A stretch of 64,000 nucleotides of DNA from Bacteroides sp. Lineage in GTDB: Bacteria; Bacteroidota; Bacteroidia; Bacteroidales; Bacteroidaceae. Location: contig JAFUNS010000025.1 in assembly GCA_017472925.1 (NCBI GenBank), forward strand, positions 1-64,000. The letters run 5' to 3'. Of this stretch, positions 8,623 to 17,143 are shown in pieces. The notes below the pieces were generated by a model that made no database searches, had not been told where the DNA came from, and saw only the letters and a list, made by a program, of their open reading frames with translations. Within the stretch, counting starts at the first letter, position 1. Each line of letters begins with the position of its first letter. Both the position numbers and the translations under genes were made by a program.

Positions 8623-9486
8623 ATGAGATTAGACGGAAGAAGAGAAAGTTCCAATGTGGACGACCGCCGACGATCCGGTGGAGGGAAAAAAGCCGGTATA
8701 GGTATCGGTGGATTGGTAATAGCAGCACTCATCACCTGGATGATGGGAGGCAATCCCTTGAGTGTATTGACGCAAGCCGATTTGGGCAGTATCATGACCG
8801 AACAAGGTGGAGGTACTTACGAACCTACGGCCGAAGAAGAAGCACTAGCCAAATTCTCCAAACAGATTTTAGCAGGAACAGAAGATGTATGGACCAAGGA
8901 ATTCCAAAAGATGGGACGTACCTACGAGCCTCCTCGTTTGGTTTTGTTTACCGGTAATGTACAAAGTGGTTGCGGTGGAGCAAGCTCTTCCATGGGACCG
9001 TTCTATTGTTCGGCCGACCAAAGTGTATACATCGACCTTTCATTCTTTAGTCAGATGAGACAACAACTAGGTGCCGACGGCGACTTTGCCTATGCCTATG
9101 TCATTGCACACGAAGTGGGCCACCATGTACAATACTTACTGGGGATTTTGAACAATGCCCATAGCCAGATGAGCCGAGTAAGCGAAAAGGAAAGCAACCG
9201 TATCAGTGTGCGTCTGGAACTTCAAGCCGACTTCTTTGCCGGCATCTGGGCCTACCACGACAATGCCATGTTCGGTTCGTTGGAAGACGGTGACATTGAA
9301 GAAGGCCTCAACGTAGCTTCAAAGATTGGTGACGACTACTTACAGAAACAGGCCCAAGGCTATACCGTACCCGATGCCTTCAACCACGGTACATCAGCCC
9401 AACGAGTTCGTTGGCTTAAAAAAGGTTTGAAAAGCGGTAATATCAACGAAGGCGATACATTCAGCCCGGCTTATAATGAATTGTAA
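8623..9486 (+). CDS. Neutral zinc metallopeptidase, YpfJ-like
   Basis: 287 residues of the putative neutral zinc metallopeptidase family. A charged Arg-rich N-terminus (RRESSNVDDRRRSGG) precedes one membrane segment (about 27-45). The catalytic zinc motif HEVGHHVQYLLG lies near residues 164-175, and a downstream LELQADFFAGIWAY supplies the third acidic ligand. The KFSKQILAGTEDVW and NVQSGCGGASSSMGPFYCSAD segments are characteristic of YpfJ. It is anchored with the peptidase domain outside the cytoplasm. The physiological substrate is unknown. Confidence 0.92.
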   Translation: MRLDGRRESSNVDDRRRSGGGKKAGIGIGGLVIAALITWMMGGNPLSVLTQADLGSIMTEQGGGTYEPTAEEEALAKFSKQILAGTEDVWTKEFQKMGRTYEPPRLVLFTGNVQSGCGGASSSMGPFYCSADQSVYIDLSFFSQMRQQLGADGDFAYAYVIAHEVGHHVQYLLGILNNAHSQMSRVSEKESNRISVRLELQADFFAGIWAYHDNAMFGSLEDGDIEEGLNVASKIGDDYLQKQAQGYTVPDAFNHGTSAQRVRWLKKGLKSGNINEGDTFSPAYNEL

Positions 9487-9507
9487 ACAATTTAAATAAT
9501 AATTATT

Positions 9508-9534
9508 AAGGTAGAAAGTTTTCTACCTTTTATT
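9508..9534 (+). terminator. Terminator after the metallopeptidase gene
   Basis: A perfect 10-bp stem (9508-9517 with 9520-9529) with a 2-base apparent loop, followed by TTATTTT. Good intrinsic terminator 20 bases after the stop codon. Confidence 0.8.
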
Positions 9535-9559
9535 TTAGCAGTTTTCATATACTCAAAGA

Positions 9560-9907
9560 ATGAATAACAAGAAACAATTACAGGAGGCAACAATATCCAT
9601 GGTTGATTGGCTATCGCACCCTAATGAATTGGGACATCCACCTTACGAAATAGCCTGTACACATGAATTCGATAGAAACGATGAGCACTTTTATGTTTTC
9701 AAGTACACAAAAGACATTGACGGGAAATGGCTTGTTGGAGTATGTGGAGGCTATGAATCTGAGGAAGCGTCTGCACACAGTGGTTTTGTCTTCAGTCATT
9801 TCCAAGAATACTCGGAAGAAACAGCCATCAGTGATGCTATCGAAATGGTTGAAGCTATTGAAGACTATTGGAAAAGAGAAAAAGAAAATTGGCCAACAGA
9901 TGAATAG
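9560..9907 (+). CDS. Immunity-like small cytoplasmic protein, family not named
   Basis: 115 residues, acidic, no signal peptide or membrane segment. The sequence has the look of the short aromatic-rich proteins encoded beside polymorphic toxins: WLSHPNELGHPPYEI, then FKYTKDIDGKWLVGVCGGYE, then a C-terminal helix DAIEMVEAIEDYWKREKE. I cannot assign a family with certainty. The next gene resembles an immunity protein and the one after carries a DUF6794-like segment, so an orphan immunity cluster is the best reading. No toxin gene lies nearby. The start is the ATG 26 bases after the terminator. Confidence 0.7.
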   Translation: MNNKKQLQEATISMVDWLSHPNELGHPPYEIACTHEFDRNDEHFYVFKYTKDIDGKWLVGVCGGYESEEASAHSGFVFSHFQEYSEETAISDAIEMVEAIEDYWKREKENWPTDE

Positions 9908-9933
9908 TTACTATAATCCAACTAATTCTCAAA

Positions 9934-10191
9934 ATGAATATACAAATCGAAATACCAGATTATTCATCCAATGAAGGATTCAAATACGAATGGTGCAAAG
10001 ATTTCCAAATCAAGACAAGCTTTGAGAGGAATGTTTTTGTGATAAAAGCCAACAAAGAAGGTTTGATATCGCTGGCTAAACAATTGTTACAATTAGCGCA
10101 AGATGGCGTACCCAATGGATATCATCTTCATTATGACGAGTTCAATTGTTTAGAAAATGGTTCTTCAGATTTGGTGATAGAGAAAGGATGA
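9934..10191 (+). CDS. Immunity protein 32-like protein
   Basis: 85 residues. The pattern FKYEWCKDFQIKTSF, then KEGLISLAKQLLQLAQDGVPNGYHLHYDEFNCLENGSSDLVIEK split here for length, resembles the Imm32 family: a Leu-rich helix, VP-x-G-x-H-x-H-x-D and a GS-x-L-x-IEK end. Imm32-type proteins protect against toxins of contact-dependent or type VI systems. No cognate effector is visible. It starts 26 bases after the preceding immunity-like gene and is probably on the same transcript. Confidence 0.75.
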   Translation: MNIQIEIPDYSSNEGFKYEWCKDFQIKTSFERNVFVIKANKEGLISLAKQLLQLAQDGVPNGYHLHYDEFNCLENGSSDLVIEKG

Positions 10192-10290
10192 AATAAATCC
10201 AAATAGGGAATGATAGAACAAACAACATATATCTAAAAGATAAAGAAATACAATTGCTATAAAACATATTTTTAAATTTGACCTAAAGAG

Positions 10291-11160
10291 ATGATTAATA
10301 GATTAATTTCTTGCCTTGTAGCTTTTTGGTTTGTTATTTCATCTATGGCACAACAAAAAGTTTCATACCAACGGGACTATCTGTATATGGTTGATAAAAT
10401 CAATGGCGCATATATACCCAAAGATATAGACGAAGCTATCAGCGCCTTGGATACCCTTCTCAATATAGATAAACATTTTATTAAAGATTCTGTCTCTCTT
10501 ACAGATTTTTGTCGTGATTTATCATTAGGATCATTCATAAGAGCCAGATGGGGGCTCTGGGGTGGTTCACGTCTTCAAAAATATTTCAACGACAAGCAAG
10601 TTTACAACCCCGACTATATGAGTCAGTTAATTCTCAAAGCATATTATGAACTAACAATCAAAGGAATGAGCTATCCTCCCGAAGGGATTATTAAGCCTGA
10701 TTTTGATTCAGACCCTATGACTAACAAATATTATACAAAGCAGGTAGAAAGCGAAATAAAGGAGAAAGCAGACATGCTGAAAAAAGAAGGGTTTGTAAAA
10801 GGAGATACCATATACTTTCAGTATCCATACGGTTGCTCTACTATGAAAGAGCAACAAATATGGCTTGAAGAACCTGACATTCATTCCTTTTTACCAAAGG
10901 GAATCATAACGGACATAGCTATTGACGGCTATTTTTTAGAATCAAAAATAAAAGTAAAGTTAATCTCTTCCTTTTCTCCATATGGTATAATCGTATTCGA
11001 TGGAGATATGGAACCCGATCTTATTGGTGAATTTGAGAGAGATTTTGACAACTTTACTATCCATAACCCAAACAGATTCTATATGCAAAAGGGGGATGAA
11101 TTATGGTTTGACGTAAAATCCAATTTCTGGATTTCCAAATTCGAACTCAACAGTTTATGA
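10291..11160 (+). CDS. Secreted DUF6794-like protein
   Basis: 289 residues with a signal peptide ending near SSMAQQ (residue 21). The segment YIPKDIDEAISALDTLL and the RARWGLWGGSRLQKYF motif, followed by NPDYMSQLILKAYY, resemble the DUF6794 domain, often found in immunity-like proteins of Bacteroidetes. The C-terminal 120 residues form a beta-rich region (KADMLKKEGFVKGDTIYFQY onward). It is separated from the previous gene by 99 AT-rich bases and read in the same direction. Function unknown; cluster membership suggests protection of the cell envelope. Confidence 0.7.
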   Translation: MINRLISCLVAFWFVISSMAQQKVSYQRDYLYMVDKINGAYIPKDIDEAISALDTLLNIDKHFIKDSVSLTDFCRDLSLGSFIRARWGLWGGSRLQKYFNDKQVYNPDYMSQLILKAYYELTIKGMSYPPEGIIKPDFDSDPMTNKYYTKQVESEIKEKADMLKKEGFVKGDTIYFQYPYGCSTMKEQQIWLEEPDIHSFLPKGIITDIAIDGYFLESKIKVKLISSFSPYGIIVFDGDMEPDLIGEFERDFDNFTIHNPNRFYMQKGDELWFDVKSNFWISKFELNSL

Positions 11161-11214
11161 TTTTGATAGAGAATAAAAATTACATATTGTGTTAATTGGC
11201 TATTGTTCCCTTAA

Positions 11215-12816
11215 TTATTTCTTCTGTAACAAATTCTCGAAGTCTTCGCGTTCGATGAGTTCCACCGCCTTGTTTACACTTTCGTTCACGGCGTTAATGG
11301 TATGGTAATACTCATTCATGTCCCAAAGGTCCCGAGCAATGAGGGCTTTTAATTGCAATTTCATGAGTGGAGCCGATTTCTTATATTGTTCTTCATTATA
11401 TTCCACACCGGCTTGTTTTCCTTCTTCAATCAGTAGCTTCATCAACTTGTCCGAAAGGTCGAACTTCTTCTGGAAAGAAGCATAATCCTCGTATTTCTTT
11501 TTCCATTCCTCACGATGAGCATCTATCAGTTTATAGTGAGTTTTCAACAATACTCCCTTATTGCTCAGCTTGCTATGATAATCGGTAAAGAGAGTGGTAT
11601 CAACCGGCACGAAATAATCGGGCATGATACCTCCACCACCATATACCGTGCGACCGAGCTTCAACGTTTTTGTCCGTAAAGAATCGGGGAAATGGATACT
11701 ATCAGCACTCATCATCTCGCCACTATTGTAACGTTCGATAAGGTCGGCATTATACTTTTCAATGCTTTCGTAAGGCTTTTGGATGCATCGGCCAGCAGGA
11801 GTGTAATAACGGGCAACGGTGAGACGAATCATAGAGCCGTCAGGCAAATCGACGGGGCGTTGCACCAAGCCCTTGCCAAAGGTTCGGCGACCTACCACTA
11901 CCCCTCTGTCCCAATCCTGGATGGCACCCGAAACAATCTCGCTGGCCGAAGCCGAAAACTCATCGACTAACACCACCAAACGACCTTTGCGGAACTCACC
12001 ATTACCTTTAGCCAAAAACTCACTACGCGGATTCCGACGTCCTTCGGTATAAACAATCAGTTCGCCTTTATCAAGAAACTCATTGGCCAAGTCGATGGCT
12101 ATATTCAAATAACCACCCCCATTGCCTTGAAGGTCGAGAATCAAGTCCTTCATCCCTTGTTTCTTCAAAGCACGGAAAGCTTCCACAAACTCTTTATGGG
12201 TTGTTGCTCCGAAACGGTTGATTTTGATGTAACCTATCTTATCTTTCACCATATACGAAGCGTCCAAGCTATACACCGGAATTTTATCTCTTACAATGGT
12301 AAAAGGAAGTTGTTCGTCTACCCCACGACGTACCACCTTCAAGTATACTTTCGTGCCTTTAGGACCTCGCAAACGACGCATAATGTCTTCCTGACTCATC
12401 TTTACGCCCGCAATAGCCGTATCATTCACGGCTACAATGCGGTCGCCCGCCAAAATACCCGCCTTTTCCGAAGGGCCACCCGAAACGGGCTGGATAACGA
12501 ACAAGGTGTCTTCCGCCATATTGAACTGCACGCCAATACCTTCGAAATTACCCACCAATGGTTCATTCATTTTCTTCACTTCTTCGGGATCGGAATAAGT
12601 GGAGTGTGGATCAAGGTCTTTCAGCATACCGATAATGGCCTCTTCCACCAACTTATTTTCGTCTACAGGGTCTACATACAAATTGGCTATGGCAAACTCA
12701 GCTATCTGCAACTTTCGGGCAGCCGATTTACCATAGTTCTTATTGTTTTGCGCCTGTACAAAGGCGATAGAAAAAATGCAGGCAAGCAAGCCTGCAATAA
12801 ATTTTGCTCTTTTCAT
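11215..12816 (-). CDS. S41 family C-terminal processing peptidase
   Basis: 533 residues, periplasmic serine protease with a signal peptide (KFIAGLLACIFSIAFVQAQ). The PDZ domain lies at about 85-175 (NFEGIGVQFNMAEDTLFVI, then GGPSEKAGILAGDRIVAVND). The peptidase domain carries the catalytic Ser in EFSASASEIVSGA and the Lys in GRRTFGKGLVQ. The family trims C-termini of exported proteins. I start at the ATG at 12816, two bases after the coaD stop, rather than a TTG at 12822 that overlaps that stop. It is the last gene of the parE-coaD-ctp run. Confidence 0.94.
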   Translation of the reverse strand: MKRAKFIAGLLACIFSIAFVQAQNNKNYGKSAARKLQIAEFAIANLYVDPVDENKLVEEAIIGMLKDLDPHSTYSDPEEVKKMNEPLVGNFEGIGVQFNMAEDTLFVIQPVSGGPSEKAGILAGDRIVAVNDTAIAGVKMSQEDIMRRLRGPKGTKVYLKVVRRGVDEQLPFTIVRDKIPVYSLDASYMVKDKIGYIKINRFGATTHKEFVEAFRALKKQGMKDLILDLQGNGGGYLNIAIDLANEFLDKGELIVYTEGRRNPRSEFLAKGNGEFRKGRLVVLVDEFSASASEIVSGAIQDWDRGVVVGRRTFGKGLVQRPVDLPDGSMIRLTVARYYTPAGRCIQKPYESIEKYNADLIERYNSGEMMSADSIHFPDSLRTKTLKLGRTVYGGGGIMPDYFVPVDTTLFTDYHSKLSNKGVLLKTHYKLIDAHREEWKKKYEDYASFQKKFDLSDKLMKLLIEEGKQAGVEYNEEQYKKSAPLMKLQLKALIARDLWDMNEYYHTINAVNESVNKAVELIEREDFENLLQKK

Positions 12817-12818
12817 AT

Positions 12819-13271
12819 TCAAATCTCCATTCCTTCGGGCAAGAACATGCTTACGTCCTTACCATAGTGCAACAACTCCCTTACTACACTCGAGCTGACG
12901 GAAGAAAGTTCGGGTTCCGTAAAAAGGAAAATCGTTTCAATACCACTTAATTTCTTATTGATGTCGGCAATCCCTTCTTCGTACTCAAAATCCTTGACGC
13001 TACGGATGCCACGCACAATGAACCCGGCTTCCTGCTCCTTGGCAAAGTCTACGGTAAGTCCGCTATAAGCCATAACCTTTACCCGTGGTTCATCGGCGTA
13101 AAGCTGACGAATCATTTCCACCCGCTTCTCTACGGGAAGCAAACAATGCTTGCCTTCGTTGATACCTATGCCCACAATTACCTCGTCCATAAAGGTCAAG
13201 GTACGCTTCACAATGGAGTGATGTCCAAGTGTGAAGGGATCGAATGTACCGGGGAATATTGCTCTTTTCAT
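12819..13271 (-). CDS. coaD: Phosphopantetheine adenylyltransferase
   Basis: 150 residues. It makes dephospho-CoA from 4'-phosphopantetheine and ATP, the fourth step of CoA synthesis. The nucleotidyltransferase signature [16 protein letters not shown] contains the T/HxGH motif. [12 protein letters not shown] and the ISSTxVR-like [20 protein letters not shown] complete the active site. Its ATG overlaps the parE stop by 4 bases, so translation is probably coupled. Confidence 0.96.
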   Translation of the reverse strand: MKRAIFPGTFDPFTLGHHSIVKRTLTFMDEVIVGIGINEGKHCLLPVEKRVEMIRQLYADEPRVKVMAYSGLTVDFAKEQEAGFIVRGIRSVKDFEYEEGIADINKKLSGIETIFLFTEPELSSVSSSVVRELLHYGKDVSMFLPEGMEI

Positions 13272-15190
13272 TCTTTTGTAATATCTTCTTCTACAACCAG
13301 ATTATCAATGATAAAGTTTTGGCGCTCCATAGTATTCTTGCCCATATAGAACTCCAGCAATTCCTTTACCGCATCGGTCTTGCGGAGGCGTACTTGTTCC
13401 AGACGCATGTCCTTACCGATGAAGTTCTTGAATTCGTCGGGCGAAATTTCTCCCAACCCTTTGAATCGGGTGATTTCAGGATTCGGGCTAAGCTTCTCGA
13501 TGGCTTCCAAGCGTTCTTCGTCGGTATAACAATAAATGGTTTCGTATACTCCTTTCTTGCGATTGCGCACACGGAAAAGCGGTGTCTGAAGGATGTATAC
13601 ATGGCCTTTCTTAATCAAATCCGGGAAGAACTGGAGGAAGAAAGTAATCATCAGCAAGCGGATGTGCATCCCGTCCACATCGGCATCGGTGGCCACAATC
13701 ACCTTGTTGTAACGGAGTCCTTCCATGCCATCTTCAATGTTCAGAGCAGCTTGCAAGAGGTTGAATTCTTCGTTCTCATACACTACCTTCTTGGTGAGTC
13801 CGTAAGAGTTGAGGGGCTTACCACGAAGGCTGAATACTGCTTGCGTGTTCACATCGCGACTCTTGGTGATGGAACCACTGGCCGAATCACCCTCGGTAAT
13901 GAAGATGCAGCTTTCTTCTTGCTTGTTGCCCTTTACATCATTTAAATGGAAACGGCAATCGCGAAGCTTACGGTTATGTAGATTGGCTTTCTTTGCACGT
14001 TCGCGTGCCAATTTGGTAACACCGGCAATGGCCTTGCGTTCCTTTTCCGATTCCTGAATCTTTTCCAGCATCACATTGGCCACATCCGGATGCTTGTGCA
14101 AATAATTGTCGACTTCCGTCTTGATGAAATCGCCTACAAACTTATTGATGCTCGGGCCGGCAGGTTTGTTTTCTTGTGGAATGGCCGGCCACATATTATT
14201 AGAGCCGAGTTTGGTCTTTGTCTGACTTTCGAACATTGGCTCTTCCACATCCAGGGCTATGGCAGCTACAATACCGTTACGGATATCGGCAAACTCCTGG
14301 TTCTTGTTGTAGAATTCCTTGATGGTACGGGCAATGTGTTCTTTCAATGCACTCTGATGGGTACCCCCTTGAGTGGTATGCTGACCGTTGACAAACGAAT
14401 AATATTCTTCTCCGTATTGATTGGTATGTGTGAAAGCTATTTCAATGTCTTCACCTTTCAGGTGTACAATGTCGTACAACCCTTCGGAAGTCATATTATC
14501 CTTCAGCAAATCTTCGAGTCCATGGCGTGATAGAATCTTCTGTCCGTTGTAGAGGAAAGTCAATCCCGTATTCAGATAAGTATAGTTGCGCAACAACGTT
14601 TCTACAAACTGACTTTGGAACTTGTAGTTCAAGAACAAAGTATCATCGGGTTCAAAGAAAATGTAGGTACCTGTTTCTTCTGCACAGTCTTCCGTTACAT
14701 CGCTGATAAGCTGACCTTTTTCAAACACGGCCTTGCGAACTTTTCCATCGCGGTAGCTGGCCACTTCAAAGTGACTGCTCAATGCATTCACCGCCTTGAT
14801 ACCTACCCCATTCAAGCCCACACTCTTCTTGAAGGCTTTGGAATCATACTTACCTCCGGTATTCAACTTGCTCACCGCTTCAATCAACTTGCCTTGCGGA
14901 ATGCCTCGACCATAGTCGCGCACACTCACCCTCAGGTCTTCCTCAATGTTGACCTCAATCTTCTTTCCGGCCCCCATCTTGAATTCGTCGATACTGTTAT
15001 CCATTACTTCCTTCAGAAGCACATAGATACCGTCATCGTTCTGTTGTCCGTCGCCCAACCGACCGATATACATCCCCGAGCGCACACGGATGTGTTCCAT
15101 ATCATCCAGATGGCGTATGTTGTCTTCGTTATATTCTACGGCATTTACCGCCCCTTCCAAAGGCAGTTCCAAATTGTTGTTTTCTTCCAT
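13268..15190 (-). CDS. parE: DNA topoisomerase IV subunit B (type IIA)
   Basis: 640 residues, ATPase subunit of a type IIA topoisomerase that decatenates chromosomes. The GHKL ATPase domain has [10 protein letters not shown] (N box), DYGRGIP (G1) and [14 protein letters not shown]. The transducer domain follows. The TOPRIM domain has the acidic EGDSASGS near residue 432 and [12 protein letters not shown] near residue 502. Length is that of the short Bacteroidetes ParE-type subunit; GyrB would be recognised by other segments, so ParE is preferred. The gene starts from a perfect promoter at 15232-15263 and overlaps coaD by four bases. Confidence 0.93.
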   Translation of the reverse strand: MEENNNLELPLEGAVNAVEYNEDNIRHLDDMEHIRVRSGMYIGRLGDGQQNDDGIYVLLKEVMDNSIDEFKMGAGKKIEVNIEEDLRVSVRDYGRGIPQGKLIEAVSKLNTGGKYDSKAFKKSVGLNGVGIKAVNALSSHFEVASYRDGKVRKAVFEKGQLISDVTEDCAEETGTYIFFEPDDTLFLNYKFQSQFVETLLRNYTYLNTGLTFLYNGQKILSRHGLEDLLKDNMTSEGLYDIVHLKGEDIEIAFTHTNQYGEEYYSFVNGQHTTQGGTHQSALKEHIARTIKEFYNKNQEFADIRNGIVAAIALDVEEPMFESQTKTKLGSNNMWPAIPQENKPAGPSINKFVGDFIKTEVDNYLHKHPDVANVMLEKIQESEKERKAIAGVTKLARERAKKANLHNRKLRDCRFHLNDVKGNKQEESCIFITEGDSASGSITKSRDVNTQAVFSLRGKPLNSYGLTKKVVYENEEFNLLQAALNIEDGMEGLRYNKVIVATDADVDGMHIRLLMITFFLQFFPDLIKKGHVYILQTPLFRVRNRKKGVYETIYCYTDEERLEAIEKLSPNPEITRFKGLGEISPDEFKNFIGKDMRLEQVRLRKTDAVKELLEFYMGKNTMERQNFIIDNLVVEEDITKE

Positions 15191-15231
15191 GGGTATTGAT
15201 TTGCTATCTGCCTAAACATAGGCACTTTGGG

Positions 15232-15263
15232 CAAAATTAATCAGAATTTGGGAAGTAGACAAA
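15232..15263 (-). promoter_or_regulatory. Consensus promoter of parE-coaD-ctp
   Basis: On the minus strand TTTG (15263-15260), exactly 20 bases, TAATTTTG (15239-15232). Both boxes match the Bacteroidetes consensus; the leader is about 36 bases. Confidence 0.75.
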
Positions 15264-15299
15264 AAAAGATTCGACAATCTTAAGTAATGCATAAAAAAT

Positions 15300-16040
15300 A
15301 AGTTGCATCACTCTTGTCATTCAGAGCGAAGCGAAGAATCTCGGTGAAATAAAAGTTTAATTCTTACCTACATCTCTACATTCTCTACAGCAATGTTGGC
15401 AATCAGGCACTTAGCTATGTAGGTAAGCTATAAAAGACATGTAGAGAAGCCGTTTTTGTCTACATTTTCCCCTATACAGGGTGATTTTAAGCAATAAAGT
15501 AGCCTTATTCCTGCTGTTTTTGACGTATTTAATCCTTATTTTGGACAAGAATATACCCGGAATTAGTTGTTTTATCCCTGTTTTTTGCATTTGTAACGCA
15601 AAAAGCTACGAGTATTAGCATTATTAATGCGCTCAAATCCGGTAAATTCAAGGATACATCCGGGAATATTTTGCCAAAAAACTGAGGTTTAACGGATAAA
15701 AATCCTATAAACAAGACCTAAAATACCTATATATGAAACAGAAAAAGTATTTTATCTACATTTTCAAGCCATCCACCTCCATTCGAATCTTATATTCATA
15801 ATGCTTCGTCTATATATTCATAGTATTACGTCTATATAAATAAAGTATTTCATTTATATAGACAAAGCACTGTGAACATAAAATATATACTGATAATCAG
15901 ATATATACATATATTTATGTCTGTATATTCAATCAAGAGAGTCCATTCATGTAGATAAGAAATTGTCTACATGTTACCTACATGTCTTAACTATCTGATT
16001 ATCAACTCCGCTGTAGAGATGTAGAGAAAAATTAGAAAAA
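15300..16040. other. Gene-poor tract with repeated ctacat/atgtag motifs
   Basis: No coding sequence is supported here. It begins with a copy of the gagcgaagcgaagaatct-type dispersed repeat (15318-15345). The rest contains many short inverted copies of ctacat and atgtag, for example near 15368, 15440, 15457, 15757, 15950, 15968-15985 and 16012-16025. Tracts of this kind precede VirE-N/primase-like genes in Bacteroides mobile islands (general knowledge), but no such gene remains. The 22-bp-period repeats at 15792-15879 lie inside. Confidence 0.5.
15792..15879. repeat. Four imperfect tandem units of 22 bp
   Basis: Units 15792-15813, 15814-15835, 15836-15857 and 15858-15879. The first two share the frame ATATTCATA-n-T-n-TTACGTCTAT with few changes; the third and fourth are more diverged. 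The reverse complement, with ACGAAGCAT-like cores, resembles the units at 26210-26270. Confidence 0.6.
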
Positions 16041-16055
16041 ATAACTTTTAGCAAG

Positions 16056-16200
16056 ATGAATTTATGCGGACTGCTGGGCTACTGGATAATCAACATCATC
16101 CGCTACAAGCTCAAGTTAATGAATCATATGAGAATCGACTTGCGTGTCAGGTCGTTTTCTCACAAACAATTCCGAAGTGGAACTACCTCATCAAACCATG
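16056..16200 (+). pseudogene. Remnant of a transposase C-terminus
   Basis: The first 20 codons read MNLCGLLGYWIINIIRYKLK, close to the LLAYWVVNTIRHQLK segment near the C-terminus of IS4/IS1634-like transposases known from Bacteroides (from memory). The conserved continuation is lost, replaced by out-of-frame sequence, and nothing of the catalytic core is found upstream. No terminal inverted repeats or target duplication can be paired with it. It is best seen as a scar of a past insertion. Confidence 0.45.
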
Positions 16201-16367
16201 AGGTAGAGAAAGAAAAAATAAATACATTTGCATCAACAAAACAAACCCGATTTCTTGGTACCGCTTAAAGTGATACGGGTGGTATCACTCTCGGTGCTAC
16301 GATGGTACCGCTTCAGCGCTATTGGCAAATCATTGCTATAGGTATCGGAGCCGCTATGGCAAAATAA

Positions 16368-16409
16368 TGACAAAAGAAGCGGATGCAATTGCATCCGCTT
16401 CTTTTGTCA
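16368..16409. repeat. 42-base perfect palindrome
   Basis: The two 21-base halves (16368-16388 and 16389-16409) are exact reverse complements with no loop. The outer GACAAAAGAAG and CTTCTTTTGTC ends give A- and T-rich flanks, so an RNA copy would act as a terminator in either direction. An open frame ending at 16367 (reading SDTGGITLGATMVPL onward) precedes it but has no recognisable family. Confidence 0.75.
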
Positions 16410-16422
16410 TAGGCAGATTTCT

Positions 16423-16769
16423 CTACGGATAGGATTTCTTCAACAGATAGCAGTCCCCATGATTGACGATTTCAAAAGGCAAGTGGTGTTCCTTCAACAG
16501 CTTGCGCAGCCGCTTGATGGCAGCATGAATACTGTTCTTGCTCCCGTTCCCGTTCCACAGACAACAGTTGATATCATCGGAAGTATAGAGTGTTCCTTCG
16601 CATGCAGGAACTGCAGGAACAACGTAGCAGCTTGTGGCGCTAACCGGACAGATTCACTTCCCCGCCAGACAGTACGGCCCATCACATCATAAGTGATGCC
16701 CTCCGTCAGCCGATAGATGTCAGCCTTCCTGATATTTGCATCAACCACATAGACAATCTTCTTCTCCAT
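16423..16769 (-). pseudogene. Broken winged-helix DNA-binding regulator
   Basis: The first part starts MEKKIVYVVDANIRKADIYR and continues to LHAKEH near 16640. A frameshift follows: the continuation is in another frame as TLYTSDDINCCLWNGNGSK, then NSIHAAIKRLRKLLKEHHL and YLLKKSYP with stop at 16423-16425. Together they make a complete OmpR/PhoB-like effector domain of about 115 residues without a receiver domain. Regulators of this shape sit beside TlpA/propeller/NVEALA-type loci. It abuts another broken gene, so this end of the locus is decaying. Sequencing error cannot be excluded for a single shift. Confidence 0.7.
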
Positions 16770-16773
16770 CAGC

Positions 16774-17087
16774 TCAGAATTTATATTTTGTAACAGAACA
16801 CCCTACCGTTTTTATAGAATCTACTTCCTGTATAAAAGTATTCCAACGGCCCAAGTGCAGCTTGCAACTGGTGCAACCAATGGAATAGACATAAGTCACC
16901 ACCTTGTATTCAGCATCCTTATAATCGAAGTCCACCGTGTCTTTACCTTGTATGGTAAAGACAGAATTGTCGGGAAACAAGATTTCCTTACCGTCCCACT
17001 CCTTGACCAAGTGCAACATTTCTTCCTTTTTCTCGTCTTGACAAGAAAAGGAGGGAATAACAAAAAATATACAAATAAATATTTCAT
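16774..17087 (-). pseudogene. Truncated, frameshifted lipoprotein related to the DUF1573 lipoprotein upstream
   Basis: The start MKYLFVYF (17087) is out of frame with the continuation VIPSFSCQDEKKEE, which contains the lipobox, and with EWDGKEILFPDNSVFTIQGK. That segment matches EWDNVEIEFPVNSIFKLRG of the intact lipoprotein at 20945-21799, and both continue to a W-x(2-3)-F-x-(Q/E)-EV-(D/E) helix. The reading ends abruptly after EVDSIKT, so the thioredoxin-like C-terminal half and the DUF1573 domain are missing. It keeps the CTSC motif that the intact paralogue lacks. Two lesions make it a clear pseudogene. Confidence 0.72.
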
Positions 17088-17143
17088 TGACCAGTTAATG
17101 GAATATCCATTTTGAGCGTATTTGATTCTACCAATAGGGATAA

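Noticed and set aside
15792..15879. CRISPR array
   Set aside because: Units of 22 bases are contiguous and imperfect, with no constant repeat separated by unique spacers, and no cas gene is present.
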